NCBI RefSeq assembly: GCF_003991205.1
Contig: NZ_RXOZ01000007.1
Location: 1-64,000 of the forward strand
Direction of reading: 5' to 3'
Origin: Georgenia sp. SYP-B2076
Lineage (GTDB): Bacteria; Actinomycetota; Actinomycetes; Actinomycetales; Actinomycetaceae
Length of the DNA stretch: 64,000 bases
Shown: one piece after another, positions 44,211 through 55,441 of the stretch
Layout: each line of letters opens with the position of its first letter
How positions within the stretch are numbered: the first letter of the stretch is position 1
Made by a program: the position numbers and the translations under genes
Notes under the pieces: model-generated
The model's input: only the letters and a program-made list of their open reading frames with translations
What the model was told of the DNA's origin: nothing
Database searches by the model: none

Positions 44211-44623
44211 CTCTGATCCTCCGGTCCGGCGGGCCTGCCTGTGGGGTGAGCCTCCCTATGCTAGGTGGCCCGCGGGGGGCGTGTCATGCCGTCCGGCGTG
44301 GCGCGCATGGGCGTGGCGCGCGGGGCCTGGGCGCAGCGTGCGGGTGCCCTGATCTGCGGTGATGCCGTCGGGGCCGACGTGACGCCATCCTGATCAGGGA
44401 CGACGGCGGCGGTCGCGAGGCGGCCCGACACCCCCAGCGCCGGGGCTGCTCCGGCGCCCCGCGATGCCGTCTGGCCGGCGTCCGGCGTGGCCTGCCGGCT
44501 CGAGTTCGGCATGGCCCTCGCCCCCCCCCTTTCGACGTCGCCCGCTGACCGCCGTCGGCGTGCCCACTGGTCACCGTCGGCGTGGGGACGACGGCCCCGC
44601 CCGGGCGTGGTTACCCTCGCCGG
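44211..44623. other. 413-bp divergent intergenic region without a supported gene
   Basis: Between DUF3263 and ung, both read outwards. It holds a 7-bp perfect hairpin (GCGCCGG-GGCTGCT-CCGGCGC, 44437-44457), several scattered copies of GTCCGGCGTGG or GTCGGCGTG, and a run of nine or more C near 44521. Promoters of both flanking genes must lie here; I cannot point to them. Confidence 0.6.
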
Positions 44624-45319
44624 GTGAGCGCCACTCCCCTCGCCGCCGTCCCGCCGCTGTCCGAGCTCGTCGACCCGGGCTGGGCCGCCGCCCTGGCACC
44701 CGTGGAGCCGCAGATCCACGCGATGGGCGCCTTCCTGCGCGGGGAGATCGCCGCCGGCCGCGGCTACCTGCCGGCCGGCAACGACGTGCTGCGCGCCTTC
44801 ACCTACCCGCTGGACGCGGTGCGGGTGCTCATCGTGGGCCAGGACCCCTACCCCACGCCCGGGCACCCGATGGGCCTGTCGTTCTCCGTCCAGCCGGACG
44901 TGCGCCCGGTCCCCCGCTCGCTGCAGAACATCTACCAGGAGCTGCACGACGACCTCGGCCTGCCCATCCCCACCACGGGCGACCTGACCCCGTGGGCGCG
45001 GCACGGTGTCCTGCTCCTCAACCGGGTGCTCACGGTCCGCCCGGGCGACGCCGGATCCCACCGCCGCCAGGGCTGGGAGGCGATCACCGAGCACGCCATC
45101 CGGGCGCTGGTCGCCCGCGACGCCCCGCTGGTGGCGATCCTGTGGGGCCGTGACGCCGGCACGCTCCAGCCCATGCTCGGCGCGACGCCGGTGATCGCCT
45201 CGGCGCACCCGAGCCCGTTGTCGGCCCGGCGTGGCTTCTTCGGCTCGCGGCCCTTCTCTCGGGCGAACGCGCTGCTGGCCGAGCTCGGCGCCGAGCCGGT
45301 GGACTGGTCGCTGGACTGA
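44624..45319 (+). CDS. ung: uracil-DNA glycosylase
   Basis: 231 residues from a GTG; family length about 225. It removes uracil from DNA. The water-activating motif GQDPYP has the catalytic Asp74, and the DNA-contacting HPSPLS loop has His195. The upstream ATG reading adds 14 poorly conserved residues and is less likely. Confidence 0.96.
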   Translation: MSATPLAAVPPLSELVDPGWAAALAPVEPQIHAMGAFLRGEIAAGRGYLPAGNDVLRAFTYPLDAVRVLIVGQDPYPTPGHPMGLSFSVQPDVRPVPRSLQNIYQELHDDLGLPIPTTGDLTPWARHGVLLLNRVLTVRPGDAGSHRRQGWEAITEHAIRALVARDAPLVAILWGRDAGTLQPMLGATPVIASAHPSPLSARRGFFGSRPFSRANALLAELGAEPVDWSLD

Positions 45320-45335
45320 TCCGCACCGCGGCTGT

Positions 45336-45370
45336 AGGCGCCCTTTACCTGCCCGCGCCGCCGGGCGCCT
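45336..45370 (+). terminator. terminator-like hairpin after ung
   Basis: AGGCGCCC and GGGCGCCT form an 8-bp perfect stem around a 19-base loop, 16 bp after the ung stop. No clear T tract. Confidence 0.5.
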
Positions 45371-45505
45371 CGGGGCGGGAAGGTCGTTCGCGGACCGCGA
45401 GTTCCCTGGCCCCGGCGGCGTGATCCGGGCATGATCGAGGTTGTGGACGGCGTCACACCGAGACGCCGTCCCGGTGCCCCACGAAGGACCGAGGAGAAGT
45501 CGATC

Positions 45506-45763
45506 ATGAGCACGCGCGCACCCGGCTGGAGACCAGACCTGGTCCGAAACGCCCTCATCCACCGCGGTCTCGTGCAGCCCGAAGGCGTCAACGCCACGGA
45601 GCGCGCGCGTGTGCGCGACGTCCTCGGGGGCGGCATCGCCAGCAACGCCCCCCGCACCGACGAGGAGCGCTGGGGCCGGGACGCCGAGCTGGTCGGCGCC
45701 GGGCCCGACGACGACGAGCTCTTCCAGGACGACTCCGGCCAGGACGACGGCAAGATGGCCTGA
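45506..45763 (+). CDS. small acidic protein of unknown function
   Basis: 85 residues starting MSTRAPGWRPDLVRNALIHRGLV; GAGGAGAAG precedes this ATG. The C-terminal third is Asp/Glu-rich (DDDELFQDDSGQDDGKMA). No membrane segment or known motif. The next element is a tRNA on the other strand. Confidence 0.65.
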   Translation: MSTRAPGWRPDLVRNALIHRGLVQPEGVNATERARVRDVLGGGIASNAPRTDEERWGRDAELVGAGPDDDELFQDDSGQDDGKMA

Positions 45764-45815
45764 CTTGGTCCCGGCCAGCACGCCGCGTGGCTGCGGTCCG
45801 TGTGGACCACCATGG

Positions 45816-45888
45816 AGCCGCCTGTCGGAATCGAACCGACGACCATCCGCTTACAAGGCGGAAGCTCTGCCAACTGAGCTAAGGCGGC
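45816..45888 (-). tRNA. tRNA-Thr (anticodon TGT)
   Basis: 73 nt without encoded CCA. Acceptor arms GCCGCCT/AGGCGGC pair fully, the D arm is TAGCTCAGTTGGCAGAGC, the anticodon stem TCCGC/GCGGA encloses CTTGTAA with anticodon TGT (codons ACA/ACG), and the T arm contains GGTTCGATTCC. Confidence 0.97.
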
Positions 45889-45945
45889 GAGGCCGGGGAT
45901 GAGTCTGCCATGAAACCGGGACGGGACTCATCCCGCGGCCACGGA

Positions 45946-45971
45946 CCGGCCCGGCGTCGCCGCCCGGCCGG
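45946..45971 (-). terminator. terminator-like hairpin after the DsbA-like gene
   Basis: CCGGCCCGGCG and CGCCCGGCCGG pair in 10 of 11 positions around a four-base loop, 10 bp after the stop of the DsbA-like gene. It separates it from the tRNA gene. Confidence 0.6.
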
Positions 45972-45981
45972 CCCGTCGGCG

Positions 45982-46779
45982 TCAGGCCGCGGCGACCGCC
46001 TTGGCGAGGGCGCCCTTCTCGCTCCAGCCCTCGAAGTCCTTGCCGTTGATCAGGACCGTCGGGGTGCCGCGGTACCCGTCCTTGGCGAACTGCTCGAGCG
46101 ACGCCTTCGCCCAGTCCTTGAAGGTGCCGGCGGTGAACGTGTCGGCGACGGCCTGGGGCACGCCGGCCTGGACGGCGGCCGCGGCGATCTGCTCGCCGGT
46201 CGGGTTGGGGTCCGTCGCGTTGGCGTAGAGGGCGAACAGGGCCTTCTGGAACGCGTTGTACGCCTCGGGCGCCTTGTCGGCGACGGTCGCGGCGGCGTTG
46301 ACCGCGCGGCCGGAGAAGCCGGAGAGGTCACCGGACTGGTCGAGCAGCGGGATCGGGTGGTACACGACCGTGGCCTTGCCGGTGCTGACGAGCTCGTCGA
46401 CGTCGGCGCCGTTGATCTTCTCGAAGTCCGCGCAGTGGGGGCACGTGTAGTCGAGGTAGACGTCGATCGTCGGCGCCCCCTTGTTGGCGGTGCCCGCCAC
46501 GAGGCTCGAGCCGAGCGAAATGCCGCCGTCGGCCATGGAGCTGTTGGCGGGCACGTCGGAGACCTGTTCGATGGCGCTCTGGCCGGCCTTCTCGTTGCCG
46601 GCGGAGACGATCGAGTACACCGCGACGGCGACGATCGCGATCAGCGCGACGATGCCGATGATGATGAGGTTGCGGTTGCGCTTCTCCCGCTTGGCCTGGG
46701 CCTCGCGCAGCACGCGGGCCTGCTCCCGGGCCGCCTCGCGCTTCTCAGCCTTGGACATGTTCGACGAGCTGCTGGGCAT
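45982..46779 (-). CDS. membrane-anchored DsbA-like thiol-disulfide oxidoreductase
   Basis: 265 residues. A charged cytoplasmic segment rich in Lys, Arg and Glu, one membrane helix (about 37-59), then an extracytoplasmic thioredoxin-fold DsbA domain with the active site CPHC (113-116) and the cis-Pro loop GTPTVLING. Such proteins oxidize exported proteins in actinobacteria. AGGAA precedes the ATG. The gene is 95 bp from a membrane-protein gene upstream; I see no VKOR signature there. Confidence 0.92.
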   Translation of the reverse strand: MPSSSSNMSKAEKREAAREQARVLREAQAKREKRNRNLIIIGIVALIAIVAVAVYSIVSAGNEKAGQSAIEQVSDVPANSSMADGGISLGSSLVAGTANKGAPTIDVYLDYTCPHCADFEKINGADVDELVSTGKATVVYHPIPLLDQSGDLSGFSGRAVNAAATVADKAPEAYNAFQKALFALYANATDPNPTGEQIAAAAVQAGVPQAVADTFTAGTFKDWAKASLEQFAKDGYRGTPTVLINGKDFEGWSEKGALAKAVAAA

Positions 46780-46874
46780 GGTGGGTTCCTGTCCTTCGTG
46801 GGGTGGTCGGGGCGGCGCGTCGGTCCCGGCCTGGCCTGCGGGACGACGCATCCGGAGGGCACGACGTCGGCGCT

Positions 46875-47381
46875 TCAGCCGACGGCGCCCAGCAGCACGG
46901 GCGGGCCGCGCCGGTGCGGCCGCTGATCCTGGATCCGCCGCGCGGGTGCCGGGCGCGCGTCGGCGACGCCGAGACGCGGCTGCGGCGTCAGGGACACCGG
47001 CGCGCCCGGTGCGATGCGGGCCACGAGGTGCCGCGCGGCGGCGGCGATCACGGCGTGTGCGGCTCCGACGAGCGCGGCGGTGCCGCCGAGCAGCACGAGC
47101 TGGGCGAGCATGACCGGGACGGCCACCGCGACGACCAGCGTGATCGCCTGACCGGCGGCGCCGACGGCGAGAGTGCCGTCCGGGCAGGCCTCGTCGGGGC
47201 GCAGCACCGCGAGCCGCAGCCCGGCCTGCGCCCAGGCCCCCGGCGCGGGCACGCAGGCGTGGATCGTGGCCAGGCCGCTGAGGAGGGCGAGGAGCATGGG
47301 GGCGAGGACCAGCACGGCCAGGGCGGCCGGGGCGGTCACGGCGGCGAGGGCGGCCGGGCGCCGCCACTTGTCCCGTCGCAT
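46875..47381 (-). CDS. membrane protein of unknown function
   Basis: 168 residues starting MRRDKWRRPAALAAV. Membrane helices lie near 10-38, 76-98 and perhaps 95-112; two cysteines (HACVPAPG, DEACPDG) stand in the extracytoplasmic loop between the helices. The C-terminal 45 residues are Pro/Arg-rich and disordered. I do not recognise the family. The position directly before the DsbA-like gene and the cysteine pair would fit a partner in disulfide chemistry, but this is speculation. Confidence 0.65.
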   Translation of the reverse strand: MRRDKWRRPAALAAVTAPAALAVLVLAPMLLALLSGLATIHACVPAPGAWAQAGLRLAVLRPDEACPDGTLAVGAAGQAITLVVAVAVPVMLAQLVLLGGTAALVGAAHAVIAAAARHLVARIAPGAPVSLTPQPRLGVADARPAPARRIQDQRPHRRGPPVLLGAVG

Positions 47382-47459
47382 GCTCACCGCACCAGCGTAC
47401 GGCGCCCGCGCCCGCGCCATCTGGGACGAGACGCGAGCATGGCGGGCGCGCGGGACGAC

Positions 47460-49817
47460 TCAGGCCACGAACGGCAGCGCGGGGACCGGCAGCGGCGCCC
47501 AGTTGGGCTCGGGTGTGCCGCCGAGCACCGTCTGCGCCGCCATGACCGCGACGACGGCGAGCACGAGCACCACCAGCAGCGTGCGGAAACCCCGGGTCGG
47601 GGTGAGGACCGCGATCATGGCGCGGGCGCCCTCTCGGGACGCCGCGCTCGTCGGCATCAACCACGCGATGAGAAGAGCGATCAGTCCCGCCCCCCACAGG
47701 ACGACCTGCTCGGTGAGCCGCGGGTCCGCCGCCCCGGACCCCGCCCACCAGACCGCCGCCCACCAGGCCGCCGCCCCGAAGGCCCCACCGATGAGCACGC
47801 CGAGCAGGGAGCTGAAGATGCCGTGCAGCAGGTGCAACGGGAGCGCGACGAGCATGCGGGCGTCGTCGCCCTTGCGCGGGCCGCGGCGCAGGCGTGAGGT
47901 CCGCCGGGTGCGCCCGGCCCAGCCGGTGGTGGCGGTCAGCACGAGAAGCCCCACGGCGACCAGCACGAAGAGGCCCGGCAGGGGCGCCGCGAGCGCGCTG
48001 ACGCCGAGCCCGACGGTGCCGACCACAAGCGTGCGTCGCCGCGGCTGGATAGCCCACGCCGGGGCGCGTTCGGGGGCGCCCGGGTAGCCGCCGTCCTGCG
48101 GGTAGCCGCCTGGCGGATAGGCGCCCTGCGGGGTCGGCGGATAGCCGCCTCGGTCATAGCCCTGCAGGCCGGTGCCGTCCTGCGGATACTGGCCGCCCGG
48201 GGCATTCCCGCCCGCCTGTGGGTATCCGACCTGACCGGGGTATGCCTGGGCCCCGGGAGGCGACTGCCAGGAACCTGCGCCGTCGTAAGGCTGGACGGCG
48301 GTGGCGCCGCGAGCGTCGCCGGGGAGGTATGTCGGAGGGGGCGGGGACGGCGTGGCCGCGTCGGAGCCGTAGGACGCGTCGTCCGGCCTCGCGAGCGGGA
48401 TGGCGCGGGTGGCCGACTCGTCCCGTGTGGCCGACTCGCGCGGCAGCGCGCGGGCCGACTTCTGCGGCAGGACGCTGGTCGCCGGGTCCTGGGGCAGCGC
48501 CCGCGTCCCGGGCCCCTCGGGCAGCGCCCGTGTGCCCGACGTCGGCAGCACGCTGGTCGCCGGGTCTGCGGGCAGCCCCTGCGTCGCCGGGTCCTGGGGC
48601 AGCGCCCGCGTCCCGGGGCCCTCGGGCAGCGCCTGTGTGCCCGACGTCGGCAGCACGCGCGTGCCGTCGTCGAACGGCGAGGTGGCCGCGTCCCCGTGCG
48701 CTCGGCCAGCAGCGCCCGCCCCGACCGCAGGCATCGCCTCGGTGCCGACCCCGCCGTCGCCCTGTGCGGCGCCATCGGCGATGGTGGCCGCGCCGCCCAG
48801 GGCCGCGGCGCCGTCCCACCGGGCGGTGACGTCCCCATCGGCGTCGCTCTCACCCGCGGGATGTTCGAGGGCCCAGGCCCCCGCCGCGCCCGCGGCGACG
48901 ACGCCCGCCGCGAGCGCCCCGGCGCCTTCCCCGTCACCGGACCCCACGCCAACTCCGCCGTCGAGCACGCCGGAGCCGCCCTCCCCCGTCGCGCTCAGCA
49001 CCTGGGTGAGCTTCGCGTCGCCCCACTGCCCGTCGAGCACCGCGAGCACCGCGTCCGGGCCGAGCCGGTTCCGGGGCACCGGGTCCAGCGCCGCGCGCAG
49101 CGCCCGGCCGACCACGGGCTCGAGGCCCACAGTGTCGGCCTGGCCGGTGGCCACCCGGGCGAGGACCGCGCCCGTCGGGCCGCGACCGAACGGCGGCCGC
49201 CCGGTCGCGGCGAAGACCAGCACTGCGGACCAGCCCCACCAGTCGCACACGGGGCTCGGCTCGGCGCCGGCGATGACCTCCGGGTCGAGGTAGCCGGGCG
49301 TCCCCGTCACCAGGCCGGTCTGGGTGAGGCGCGCGTCGTCGGCGACCTGCGCGATCCCGAAGTCGATGACCACCGGGCCGTGGTCGCTCATCATGACGTT
49401 GCCCGGCTTGAGGTCGCGGTGGACCACCCCGACGGCGTGGATGGCGCGCAGGGAGTCGGCCAGGCCGTGCGCGAGCGTGGCGAGCTCCTCGGGAGCGAAC
49501 GGGCCGTCCGCGGCGACGTCGTCCTCGAGGGTCGGGCCGTCGATCAGCTCGGTGACGACGAAGGCCTCGGCGTCCTCCACCTCGGCGTCCAGGACACGGG
49601 CGACCCCGTCGCCGCGCACCCGGTGCAGCAACGACACCTCCCGGGCCAGGCGCCGGCGGGCGGTGGGATCCATCCCGATGTGCGGGTGCAGCAGCTTGAG
49701 GGCGACGTGGTGGCCGTCGCCGTCGACCGCCTCGTGCACCGTGCCCATCCCGCCGGACCCGAGGGTGCGCAGGAGACGGTAGCCGCCCACCTCGCGCTGG
49801 GAGTCTCCGGCAGTCAT
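47460..49817 (-). CDS. Ser/Thr protein kinase with repeat-rich linker and polytopic C-terminus
   Basis: 785 residues. The kinase domain (about 10-260) is complete: GSGGMGTV loop, Lys41, HRDLKPGN (133-140), DFG (152-154) and GTPGYLDPEV. A disordered linker follows, with repeated ALPEGPGTRALPQDPAT units (about 380-470), then a Gly/Pro/Tyr/Gln-rich part with GGYPQ-like units (about 510-585). The last 190 residues contain about five membrane helices instead of the single helix plus PASTA domains typical of PknB-like kinases. The start is one of two close candidates (GTG two codons earlier). Substrates unknown. Confidence 0.9.
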   Translation of the reverse strand: MTAGDSQREVGGYRLLRTLGSGGMGTVHEAVDGDGHHVALKLLHPHIGMDPTARRRLAREVSLLHRVRGDGVARVLDAEVEDAEAFVVTELIDGPTLEDDVAADGPFAPEELATLAHGLADSLRAIHAVGVVHRDLKPGNVMMSDHGPVVIDFGIAQVADDARLTQTGLVTGTPGYLDPEVIAGAEPSPVCDWWGWSAVLVFAATGRPPFGRGPTGAVLARVATGQADTVGLEPVVGRALRAALDPVPRNRLGPDAVLAVLDGQWGDAKLTQVLSATGEGGSGVLDGGVGVGSGDGEGAGALAAGVVAAGAAGAWALEHPAGESDADGDVTARWDGAAALGGAATIADGAAQGDGGVGTEAMPAVGAGAAGRAHGDAATSPFDDGTRVLPTSGTQALPEGPGTRALPQDPATQGLPADPATSVLPTSGTRALPEGPGTRALPQDPATSVLPQKSARALPRESATRDESATRAIPLARPDDASYGSDAATPSPPPPTYLPGDARGATAVQPYDGAGSWQSPPGAQAYPGQVGYPQAGGNAPGGQYPQDGTGLQGYDRGGYPPTPQGAYPPGGYPQDGGYPGAPERAPAWAIQPRRRTLVVGTVGLGVSALAAPLPGLFVLVAVGLLVLTATTGWAGRTRRTSRLRRGPRKGDDARMLVALPLHLLHGIFSSLLGVLIGGAFGAAAWWAAVWWAGSGAADPRLTEQVVLWGAGLIALLIAWLMPTSAASREGARAMIAVLTPTRGFRTLLVVLVLAVVAVMAAQTVLGGTPEPNWAPLPVPALPFVA
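48481..48660. repeat. 75-bp near-identical repeat, 105-bp period, inside the kinase gene
   Basis: 48481-48555 and 48586-48660 are almost identical over 75 bases and encode TSGT(Q/R)ALPEGPGTRALPQDPAT. The period of 105 bp (35 codons) preserves the frame. It looks like a recent in-frame duplication in the disordered linker. Confidence 0.9.
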
Positions 49818-49933
49818 GCTCACAACCTACCTAGCGAACCTTGACGTGCTACCCCGCCGGGCTTGGCGTGCGCCCAGACTGGCCCCGCGGCGGCACCGAG
49901 TGCGCCGCCGCGCAAGGCGCCGCCCCGGGATCA

Positions 49934-50001
49934 CGAGGTCGAACATCTGCGGCGAAATCGCCGGTTTGGGACCACTACCTCGCCGCAACTGTTCGACCTC
50001 G
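49934..50001. repeat. 22-bp interrupted inverted repeat upstream of otsA
   Basis: CGAGGTCGAACA-TC-TGCGGCGA faces TCGCCGCA-AC-TGTTCGACCTCG; 20 of 22 positions pair, around a 24-base loop. A third copy of GGTTCGACCTCG follows at about 50009-50020. It lies in the 398-bp gap between the divergent kinase and otsA genes (49818-50215), otherwise without a supported gene. Confidence 0.85.
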
Positions 50002-50215
50002 ACGCAAAGGTTCGACCTCGCGATTACGGCGGCCAGCCGGTGCGCTCCGGCCAGGTAGCGCCGACAGCCGTCCACCCGCCGTCCACCCGCCGTCCCTCCA
50101 TCGTCACCGCACCCCCGCCCGCCCATCGCGTGAGCGGCGCCACACCACCGGGCGCGCGGGCCGGGCCGCCGGTAGCGTGGCCGCTGACCGCTGCAACCTA
50201 GGAGCTGATCCCCCC

Positions 50216-51744
<1,529 letters not shown>

Positions 51745-51748
<4 letters not shown>

Positions 51749-52686
51749 CGACGACACCGGACCCCGGCGCCCACGACCAGCTCGTCGGGCCGCGCGGCGC
51801 GGCCGGCGAGCCGGACGCGGCCGGTCCCGACGCCGGCGTCCCCGGCCCCGGCGTGGGTGCGCCGCTGTTCACCGCCCACCTCGAGGAGGGCCTCGACCGC
51901 GCGCTCCGCGACCTCACCCGGGCGCCGCGCCTGCTGGTGGCCCTCGACTTCGACGGCGTCCTCGCCCCGCTCGTCCTGGACCCGAAGGACTCGCGGGTGC
52001 TGCCGGCGTCGGCCGCCGCGCTGGCCGAGCTCGCCCCGCTGGACGGCGTCGACGTCGTCCTCGTCTCCGGCCGCGAGGCCACCGACCTGATCCGCCTCGC
52101 CGAGGTCCCGCCGGGGACCCGCGTCATCGGCAGCCACGGCGCCCAGTTCGGCCGCACGGTCACCTCGCCCACCGGCGAGACGGTCCTGGAGGCCGAGCCC
52201 GTCGGGCTGACGGCGGAGCAGGCGGCGCTGCGCGCGGAGCTGCTGCGCGAGACCGAGGCGCTGGTGGCCGGCGCCGAGGGCGCGTGGGTGCAGGCCAAGC
52301 CGGCCGCCGTCGTCCTCCACACCCGCCAGGCGGCCCGGGACGACGCCGCCCGCCTCACCCGGGCGGCGGTGGACGGGCCGGCCGCCCGGCCCGGCGTCAC
52401 GACGATCGTGGGCAAGGAGGTCGTCGAGATGGCCGTCCTCGACGTGACCAAGGGCGACGCCCTGGTCCGCCTGCGCGACGCCGTCGGCGCCGATGCCGTC
52501 CTGTACGCGGGGGACGACACCACCGACGAGGACGCGTTCGCGGTGCTCGGCGAGGGCGACGTGAGCATCAAGGTCGGCGACGGCGAGACCGGCGCGGCCT
52601 ACCGGGTCACCGATCCCGACGAGTTCTCCGCGGTCCTGCTGCGCCTCGTCGAGCTTCGCGGCCACGCCACGGACACGCGCCCGTAA
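51745..52686 (+). CDS. otsB: trehalose-6-phosphate phosphatase OtsB
   Basis: 313 residues. HAD-family motifs: [14 protein letters not shown] with the nucleophile Asp, VSGREATDL, and [12 protein letters not shown]. It converts trehalose-6-phosphate to trehalose, completing the two-step pathway with OtsA. The first 50 residues are disordered. In this version the motif DFDGVLAPL replaces the commoner DYDGTL, which still keeps both aspartates. Confidence 0.95.
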
Positions 52687-52818
52687 CCCTGCTGTGACAC
52701 TATGAGCCCAACGCGGTCGTGAATTTTCGCGGGTGCGCTGTGTCAGAGCGGACACGACCTGGCACCTTCACAACGGATCGTCCGGCACGTACCTGCCGGT
52801 GAAGGAGTGTGTATCACC

Positions 52819-53946
<1,128 letters not shown>

Positions 53947-53966
53947 CCGCGTCCCTCCCGGATGTC

Positions 53967-54013
53967 CTCCGGAGGAGATTCCTCAGCCCTACGCCGAGGT
54001 TTCTCCTCCGGAG
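53967..54013 (+). terminator. strong hairpin terminator after the ABC ATPase gene
   Basis: CTCCGGAGGAGA and TCTCCTCCGGAG form a perfect 12-bp stem, extended inside by CCTC/GAGG. It lies 21 bp after the stop codon. There is no T tract. Confidence 0.8.
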
Positions 54014-54167
54014 CGCACGGCCGGGCCCGCCGCCGCCCGCCCCGCTGTCCCGCCGGCCAAGCCCGCGGTGCGGGGTCTCGACGTCGGCGCCGGGACCCGG
54101 ACGCACCTCACACCCCCGCCGGCCGCCGATCGTCGTCCCCGCACGTCCGACCTGGGAGAATCACCCC

Positions 54168-55412
54168 ATGGCCCAGCAGCTGCAGATCACCGCCGCGAGG
54201 GTGGACCCGGCGCTGCTCGACCTGCCCTGGGAGGTGCCGCTGGAGGAGTGGCCCGCCGACGTCCTCGCCGCCCTGCCGCGCGGCCTGTCCCGGCACGTGG
54301 TCCGCTTCGTCAAGCTCTCCGGCCGCGTCATCGCGGTCAAGGAGATCGGCGAGAAGGTCGCCCACCACGAGTACGACCAGCTGCGGGCCCTGAACCGGCT
54401 GGAGACCCCCGCCGTCGAACCCCTCGCCGTCATCACCGGCCGCTCGGCCCCCGACGGCGAGCCGCTGAACTCGGCGCTGATCACCGAGCACCTGCAGTAC
54501 TCCCTGCCCTACCGCGCCCTCTTCAGCCAGTACATGCGCCCGGAGACGGCGGACCGGCTCATCGACGCCCTCGCCGTGCTCCTCGTGCGCCTGCACCTGA
54601 CGGGGTTCTACTGGGGCGACGTGTCACTCTCCAACACCCTGTTCCGGCGCGACGCCGGCGCGTTCGCGGCCTACCTCGTGGACGCCGAGACCGGGGAGCT
54701 CCACCCCGACCTCACCCGGGGCCAGCGCGCCTACGACGTCGACCTCGCGCGCACGAACATCATCGGCGAGCTCATGGACCTGCAGGCCGGCGAGGTGCTC
54801 GACGAGGACGTGGACGTCATCGAGGTGGGCAACCAGATCGTCGAGCGCTACGAGTCCCTGTGGGCGGAGCTCACCCGCGAGGAGTCCTTCGAGGCCGGCG
54901 AGCGCTGGCGCGTGACCGAGCGGATCAACCGGCTCAACGCCCTGGGCTACGACGTCGGCGAGCTGACCATCACCACCGACATCGAGGGCACCACGGTGAG
55001 CATCCAGCCCAAGGTCGTCGACGCCGGGCACTTTCACCGCCAGATGATGCGGCTGACCGGGCTCGACGTGCAGGAGAACCAGGCGCGCCGCATGCTGAAC
55101 GACCTCGACTCCTACCGGGCGGTGCACGACCGGCAGAACGACGACCTCACCATGGTGGCGCACGACTGGCTGGCCGAGGTGTTCGAGCCCACCGTGCGCG
55201 CGGTGCCACGCGAGCTGCGTCGCAAGCTGGAGCCCGCGGAGATCTTCCACGAGGTGCTCGAGCACCGGTGGTTCATCTCTCAGCAGCAGCAGCGGGACGT
55301 GCCCATGGCCGAGGCGGTCCACTCCTACACGGAGAACGTCCTGCGCCACCGGCCCGACGAGCGGGCCTTCCTCCACCACGGCGGCATCGCGGACGACCCG
55401 AACGACTTCTAA
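54168..55412 (+). CDS. DUF4032 protein with a kinase-like N-terminal fold
   Basis: 414 residues. The N-terminal two thirds resemble the lipopolysaccharide-kinase clan: VRFVKLSGRVIAVKEI (Lys), LHLTGFYWGDVSLSNTLF (catalytic Asp and Asn) and AYLVDAETGE (metal Asp). The C-terminal part (LGYDVGELTITTDIEGTTVSIQPKVVDAGHFHRQMMRLTGLDVQENQARRMLNDL) is the DUF4032 domain. Common in actinobacteria, function unknown; a small-molecule kinase is plausible. Confidence 0.85.
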   Translation: MAQQLQITAARVDPALLDLPWEVPLEEWPADVLAALPRGLSRHVVRFVKLSGRVIAVKEIGEKVAHHEYDQLRALNRLETPAVEPLAVITGRSAPDGEPLNSALITEHLQYSLPYRALFSQYMRPETADRLIDALAVLLVRLHLTGFYWGDVSLSNTLFRRDAGAFAAYLVDAETGELHPDLTRGQRAYDVDLARTNIIGELMDLQAGEVLDEDVDVIEVGNQIVERYESLWAELTREESFEAGERWRVTERINRLNALGYDVGELTITTDIEGTTVSIQPKVVDAGHFHRQMMRLTGLDVQENQARRMLNDLDSYRAVHDRQNDDLTMVAHDWLAEVFEPTVRAVPRELRRKLEPAEIFHEVLEHRWFISQQQQRDVPMAEAVHSYTENVLRHRPDERAFLHHGGIADDPNDF

Positions 55413-55441
55413 GCCCGCGCGCGACGCGACGCTGCCGCGTC

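Noticed and set aside
44284-44574. 96-codon minus-strand open frame in the ung-DUF3263 gap
   Set aside because: Arg/Pro/Ala-rich sequence without a ribosome-binding site or similarity that I recognise; typical random frame.
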